Assembly: GCA_900557255.1 (NCBI GenBank)
Contig: USSA01000114.1
Span: 1-9,218 of the forward strand
DNA length: 9,218 nt
From: an uncultured Prevotella sp.
Lineage (GTDB): Bacteria; Bacteroidota; Bacteroidia; Bacteroidales; Bacteroidaceae
Reading direction: 5' to 3'
Shown piece by piece: positions 6,356 to 9,218 of this stretch. The position numbers and the translations under genes were made by a program. The notes beneath the pieces are model-generated. The model saw nothing but the letters and a program-made list of their open reading frames with translations. It had not been told where the DNA came from and searched no databases. The stretch's first letter is position 1. Each line of letters begins with the position of its first letter.

Positions 6356-7743
6356 GATTTTGTTTCCTCCTTTTTGCTTATAGCACCCCAAAGACATTCA
6401 AAGAAGGGCTGGATATTGTCCCATTCAATGATCAGATTATCTGCAATCGGACTGATGCGATAATTATGTATGTATGCATTGAGCGTTTGAGGTGACAAAG
6501 GAGAGTTACGATCACTGATTTCCATTTCTATTCCCTTTGTCATATCCTTATTGGCAAAGTGAGAAGTATGCAAATGCTCAATGACTCTTTTGAGTTTCTC
6601 ATGCAGATTCAGCTTCGACTGGCTCGCAGTCTGTACACCCACCGGCAATAGGTTGAACTGTTCCATATAAACGTCTACTGACATTTCTATGAAAATACGA
6701 AGCAGAATCGCTGCCGTATTGGTACAGGTCTTGACCAACAGCCCACTCATCTCCTTAAAAATTTTGGCTATCCGGGATTCTGTAATTGGCAAATGAAATG
6801 ATTTCGGAACCAATGTGGCTCTGGTTTTCCGGGTCGACACCTTTTTGTCAATAGTGCTTTCTATAAATTTGGGAGCCTCAGCTATCTCCTGATTTTCCTG
6901 CAATTCCCATAGAACAACCTTATTCTCTGGAATGTTGGGATTTTCTATCCGCTCAAATAATTTGCTGATATAATCTGCACGATCTGATTTACTATAGATG
7001 ACTCCTACCTTGAAAGAAGGAGTCAACATCTCGGAAATAATATCCACAAAAGACTTGGTCAATACCTCTGGTTTAAGGTCAGATACCAAACGGCCATTCT
7101 GCAATGCCAATCCCAACTTTTCACGTACGGTCGGATCAGCCAACAGACGCTGCAAATTGGTAACATTCAGTTTTTTCATCCTTGTCTTGAAATCATCATC
7201 TACAAAAGACGAAGCATTCAGCATATTGATTACCTGTAAAGCATAAGCTTCTTTTCCAGTGGTCACCTTATCAAAGCGCTGCTTTTGTAAAGAAGTCCAT
7301 TGCTTTGTGCCTATTCCCTTCAATCCATTGGCATGCTTACGTACAACCCAAAAATTACCTTCATCTCTAGATGGAAAAACACCACATTCTACACGATGAA
7401 TCAATTTGTCTGCATGTGAATTCTTCAGCTTGATAAATTTCTTTCGCAAAGAGAGATGAGAATCATCTATCAATTTAGGATTCAAAAGGAGCTTCAATGT
7501 CGTAATTCGCCGGTTACCTTCAATGACGATATATTTCTTCTCGTCAGTTGGATGAGGTATCACGTAGGGACTATCCATAGGATTCAAACCGATATTTAAG
7601 ATATCAACGGCCAGTTGGTATAATTCATCATGATAGGCTTCAACCATCTGGTTGATGGCATCCCTCTGTGAATTCTGGTGTTCGAACCGGAAGTTATCCA
7701 AATCCAGAAACAGATTGGTAACACAAATTGTTTTTCTTTCCAT
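6352..7743 (-). CDS. ParB/Srx-like N-terminal domain protein with alpha-helical C-terminus
   Basis: A 463-aa protein whose N-terminal 90 or so residues fit the ParB/sulfiredoxin-like fold: LDLDNFRFE (13-21) corresponds to the usual L..D..NPR start, and YIVIEGNRRITTLKLL (71-86) contains GNRR (76-79), equivalent to the GxxR nucleotide-binding box of ParB. Related domains serve as CTP-dependent DNA clamps, nucleases or DNA-modification partners; which applies here is unknown. A middle region (about 125-280) is mixed helical and unassigned. Residues 330-455 (AAILLRIFIEMSVD, LNAYIHNYR, WDNIQPFFECLW) look like an all-helical HEPN-type or interaction domain, but this is a pattern impression only. 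Its stop codon overlaps the methyltransferase ATG, so the two are coupled and probably work together. The start ATG at 7743 has no clear ribosome site. It is not a chromosome-partition ParB: there is no ParA beside it and no recognisable ParB HTH. Confidence 0.75.
   Translation of the reverse strand: MERKTICVTNLFLDLDNFRFEHQNSQRDAINQMVEAYHDELYQLAVDILNIGLNPMDSPYVIPHPTDEKKYIVIEGNRRITTLKLLLNPKLIDDSHLSLRKKFIKLKNSHADKLIHRVECGVFPSRDEGNFWVVRKHANGLKGIGTKQWTSLQKQRFDKVTTGKEAYALQVINMLNASSFVDDDFKTRMKKLNVTNLQRLLADPTVREKLGLALQNGRLVSDLKPEVLTKSFVDIISEMLTPSFKVGVIYSKSDRADYISKLFERIENPNIPENKVVLWELQENQEIAEAPKFIESTIDKKVSTRKTRATLVPKSFHLPITESRIAKIFKEMSGLLVKTCTNTAAILLRIFIEMSVDVYMEQFNLLPVGVQTASQSKLNLHEKLKRVIEHLHTSHFANKDMTKGIEMEISDRNSPLSPQTLNAYIHNYRISPIADNLIIEWDNIQPFFECLWGAISKKEETKS
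6361..6370 (-). promoter_or_regulatory. Strong Shine-Dalgarno of the methyltransferase gene
   Basis: On the minus strand GGAGGAAACA precedes the ATG at 6355, with ten bases between GGAGG and the start. It lies inside the 3' end of the ParB-like gene. Strong Shine-Dalgarno sequences are uncommon in Bacteroidota, and the other genes of this window lack one. Together with the ATGA overlap it decides the start of the methyltransferase. Confidence 0.75.
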
Positions 7744-7763
7744 AACAATTGAGTTTTAGTAAA

Positions 7764-7802
7764 CCCCTCGAGCGGTAATGGAAATTCCATCCGCCCGAGA
7801 GG
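7764..7802. promoter_or_regulatory. Interrupted dyad in the ParB-like gene leader
   Basis: A 39-bp inverted repeat begins about 21 bases upstream of the ParB-like start codon. CTCG (7767-7770) pairs with CGAG (7796-7799), GCGG (7772-7775) with CCGC (7791-7794), and ATGGAA (7778-7783) with TTCCAT (7785-7790), with a single mismatch and a two-base bulge. It is notably GC-rich for this spacer. No T-run follows on either strand, so a terminator is unlikely. It could be an operator, a 5'-leader hairpin, or a binding site for the ParB-like protein or the upstream HTH protein. Confidence 0.5.
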
Positions 7803-7895
7803 AATCATATTCTAAAATCGTTCATTAACCAAGCAATGACTTGACCTGCCTTTCATACTACCACATATTACGAAACGCAAAGCATTTATGGCAAA

Positions 7896-8285
7896 TTACT
7901 TGATTGGCAAACCGTTTCCCTGTTGATGCTCCATCTCGTGAAGAGCCTTTTTGACGAGTTCTTGTCGCGGTGGGAAAGCAGCCCTCAATACATTGGCTGA
8001 TGCCTGATACAGTAATGAGAGCTCTTGATTTACATCTTCGGTCGTATTACACTCAGTCCATACTGAAGTCATTAAGTTGGAAAACATCTGTTGAACAGAA
8101 CCATAACTCAAACTTGCATCGGGTGGATCAGCATAAAGCTTTGCTAATGTTCTGCCATTGATGCCGAGTAAAACTGCGAACTTTCTCTGAGACGGAATAC
8201 CCCATCTTGTTTGTATCTGGCGAATCTCATTTGCAGCCGTGGTTAACCAACTATCCGCCTTGACTTTTACGGATATTCGGTTCAT
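7896..8285 (-). CDS. Small hypothetical protein with probable helix-turn-helix
   Basis: A 129-aa protein that I do not recognise as a named family. Residues 32-51 (SQRKFAVLLGINGRTLAKLY) read as an XRE-like helix-turn-helix: an Ala-containing first helix, a Gly turn and a second helix with polar contact residues. The C-terminal half is helical and charged, without membrane segments or a signal peptide. It is the first minus-strand gene, 152 bases ahead of the ParB-like gene and facing the divergent HTH/HU pair. This placement suggests a regulator of the island, similar in position to controller proteins of restriction-modification systems. The ATG at 8285 is the first in frame; no Shine-Dalgarno is seen. 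The gene is likely real; its function is an inference. Confidence 0.6.
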   Translation of the reverse strand: MNRISVKVKADSWLTTAANEIRQIQTRWGIPSQRKFAVLLGINGRTLAKLYADPPDASLSYGSVQQMFSNLMTSVWTECNTTEDVNQELSLLYQASANVLRAAFPPRQELVKKALHEMEHQQGNGLPIK

Positions 8286-8487
8286 TAGGCAAACGCAGGT
8301 TGGTTACTAATCTAACTAGTATCGACCACCTTATTTGCTAACAAACTTTAAACATATCCTAAAAAGTGTATACAGTGCTGCACCCAATAGAGTACATCAC
8401 TGGATTTCCAAGATTACGTACTTTTGTAAGCGAAATCAGAATTGATTTTTAATTCATATATATAATAATGTATAAAACTATCAGAAT
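8286..8487. promoter_or_regulatory. Divergent promoter region with palindromes
   Basis: This 202-bp spacer separates the leftward island from the rightward HTH/HU genes. It contains the perfect palindrome TGTATACA (8367-8374) running into GTGC-T-GCAC (8375-8383). These sit roughly midway between the two gene starts, so they could be an operator acting on both directions. For the minus strand I see only an imperfect promoter box (TA, three bases, TTTG, within AAACTTTA on the plus strand near 8343-8351). Confidence 0.4.
8419..8426 (+). promoter_or_regulatory. Bacteroidota -7 box TACTTTTG
   Basis: TACTTTTG matches the Bacteroidota -7 consensus TAnnTTTG exactly. It lies 61 bases upstream of the 59-aa HTH gene. 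No clear -33 TTG is visible at the usual distance, so the promoter may be weak or need an activator. Confidence 0.5.
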
Positions 8488-8667
8488 ATGAGAGCAATGT
8501 ATAAAAGCGAACTGGCTGCTTATGCTGGAGTGTCGACTGGGACACTGAGGAGATGGCTGATGCCGTACAGACAGGAACTGAATGAAATTGGTGTGAAACC
8601 GAAAGACCAGTTGTTAAGCCCGAAAGCAGTTAAGTTCATATGTGATCAGCTGTCTATCGATATCTAA
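8488..8667 (+). CDS. DUF4248-like small helix-turn-helix protein
   Basis: A 59-aa protein, MRAMYKSELAAYAGVSTGTL at its start, with RRWL following. KSELAAYAGVS-TGTLRRWL is a compact helix-turn-helix, and the tail LLSPKAVKFICDQLSIDI matches what I know of the small DUF4248-like DNA-binding proteins that are abundant in Bacteroidales. These usually lie near HU-type genes, and here an HU-HIG gene follows after 127 bases. Translation could also begin at the second Met (8497), which would give a 56-aa protein starting MYKSEL. The leader is AT-rich without Shine-Dalgarno. The role is probably local transcriptional control; no target is known. Confidence 0.72.
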   Translation: MRAMYKSELAAYAGVSTGTLRRWLMPYRQELNEIGVKPKDQLLSPKAVKFICDQLSIDI

Positions 8668-8698
8668 CAATGTCGAACAGCACGCTTTAGAAAAGCCG

Positions 8699-8706
8699 TA
8701 CCTTCG
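8699..8706 (+). promoter_or_regulatory. Near-consensus -7 box TACCTTCG
   Basis: TACCTTCG differs from TAnnTTTG at one position. It lies 88 bases upstream of the HU-like gene, downstream of the small HTH gene, which suggests that the HU gene has its own promoter and a leader of about 80 bases. Confidence 0.42.
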
Positions 8707-8794
8707 CAGCGTCAATCAGAACAAACGGGATTGCTCATCTCTTTGAACTGACGATGACTGAACTTTATTATTAATTTCTTAAATGTTTTAAATT

Positions 8795-9218
8795 ATGAGT
8801 AAAAGTTACAAAGTGTCTAAGAAGACCATGAACATGGGCCCTAAGAAGGGTAAGACTGTTTATAGCGTTCGCCCTTACAGTTACGGTACCTTGACTACCA
8901 AGGATATCGCTAACCAAATCGCTATGGAGTCTACGGCTACTCCTGCTGATGTGATGGCGGTACTCGACCGCTATACCTACTATGTGAAGGAGAACCTGAA
9001 GAAGGGTTACGACATCGAACTGTTCGGTTTCGGTAAGCTCTATCTCCGTTTTCTTACAGGTAAGGCTGTAGAGACTGAGAAGGAGGCGAATGCCAAGCTC
9101 GTGAAGAGTATCCTTCCTGCCTTCCGCCCTTCGTACTATCTACTGAAGAACGGCAGCCGTGTTTACAACCTGATTCCTGATTCCATCGAACTCGTCAAGT
9201 ACGGTGAAGAGAAGAAGG
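8795..9218 (+). CDS. HU-HIG family DNA-binding protein, 3' end beyond window
   Basis: The first 141 codons of a histone-like protein are visible and the frame is still open at the window end. After a basic N-terminus (MSKSYKVSKKTMNMGPKKGK), residues 34-115 follow the HU fold of the Bacteroidota HU-HIG family: LTTKDIANQIAMESTATPAD as the dimerisation helices, VLDRYTYYVKENLKKGYDIE, then the beta-strand signature LFGFGKLYLRF and the arm region up to AFRPSYYL. It lacks the short bacterial HU length (about 90 aa), as expected for this family. Such proteins bend or coat DNA. Codons are G/C-ending far more often (AAG, TAC, CGC, ATC) than in the minus-strand helicase and ATPase genes, suggesting a resident host gene bordering the acquired segment. 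Confidence 0.85.
   Translation, partial: MSKSYKVSKKTMNMGPKKGKTVYSVRPYSYGTLTTKDIANQIAMESTATPADVMAVLDRYTYYVKENLKKGYDIELFGFGKLYLRFLTGKAVETEKEANAKLVKSILPAFRPSYYLLKNGSRVYNLIPDSIELVKYGEEKK

Noticed and set aside
6356..6397. An earlier ATG start for the methyltransferase, adding 14 residues.
   Set aside because: The extra residues match no family conservation, and the ATG at 6355 has both a strong GGAGG and an ATGA overlap.
6352..7743. A plasmid or chromosome partition ParB.
   Set aside because: There is no ParA next to it, no ParB-type HTH domain, and the gene is coupled to a methyltransferase.
7596..7808. A 70-codon minus-strand frame overlapping the ParB-like start.
   Set aside because: It overlaps the clear ParB-like coding frame and runs through the dyad; it shows no domain.
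1..9218. tRNA, rRNA, transposase or integrase genes.
   Set aside because: No such gene or IS terminal repeats could be recognised on either strand.

Overview
The window looks like a chromosomal accessory segment from a member of the Bacteroidota, most likely a Prevotella/Segatella- or Bacteroides-like genome. The clues are the HU-HIG-type histone-like gene at the right edge, the small basic HTH protein in front of it, the TAnnTTTG-type promoter boxes upstream of both, and the near absence of Shine-Dalgarno sequences in AT-rich leaders. The genus is an inference, not a demonstrated call.

Left four-fifths (24-8285), all on the minus strand. Read in the direction of transcription there are five genes: a 129-aa protein with a probable helix-turn-helix (8285-7896); a 463-aa protein with a ParB/Srx-like N-terminal domain carrying a GNRR motif (7743-6352); a D12-class adenine-N6 DNA methyltransferase (6355-5480), joined to the previous gene by an ATGA stop/start overlap and preceded by an unusually strong GGAGG; then a 587-bp gene-free stretch; then an ABC/OLD-like ATPase with a divergent Toprim-like C-terminal half (4892-3348); and an unusually long SF1A (UvrD-like) helicase with a helical, TPR-like tail (3260-24). 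The last two genes repeat the gene order of Gabija (GajA-GajB) and of class 2 OLD nuclease/helicase pairs, but the ATPase is divergent and the helicase is about twice the usual GajB length. I read this as a defence island with two likely modules: ParB-like + methyltransferase (+ HTH regulator), and ATPase/Toprim + helicase. Whether the two act together is open.

The 587-bp gap is structured. It holds five copies of a 12-bp near-palindrome around GTTGTAC at strictly alternating 22/23-bp spacing (5191-5292), a 13-bp direct repeat (AATCCRCGAATTT), and several small perfect dyads nearer the ATPase start. A separate 39-bp interrupted dyad lies just upstream of the ParB-like gene.

Right edge (8286-9218). 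Genes diverge here. On the plus strand are a 59-aa DUF4248-like HTH protein (8488-8667) and the 5' part of an HU-HIG-family DNA-binding protein (8795 to the window end), each with a candidate Bacteroidota promoter. The HU gene uses visibly more G/C-ending codons than the AT-rich helicase and ATPase genes, consistent with a host-like gene beside acquired DNA.
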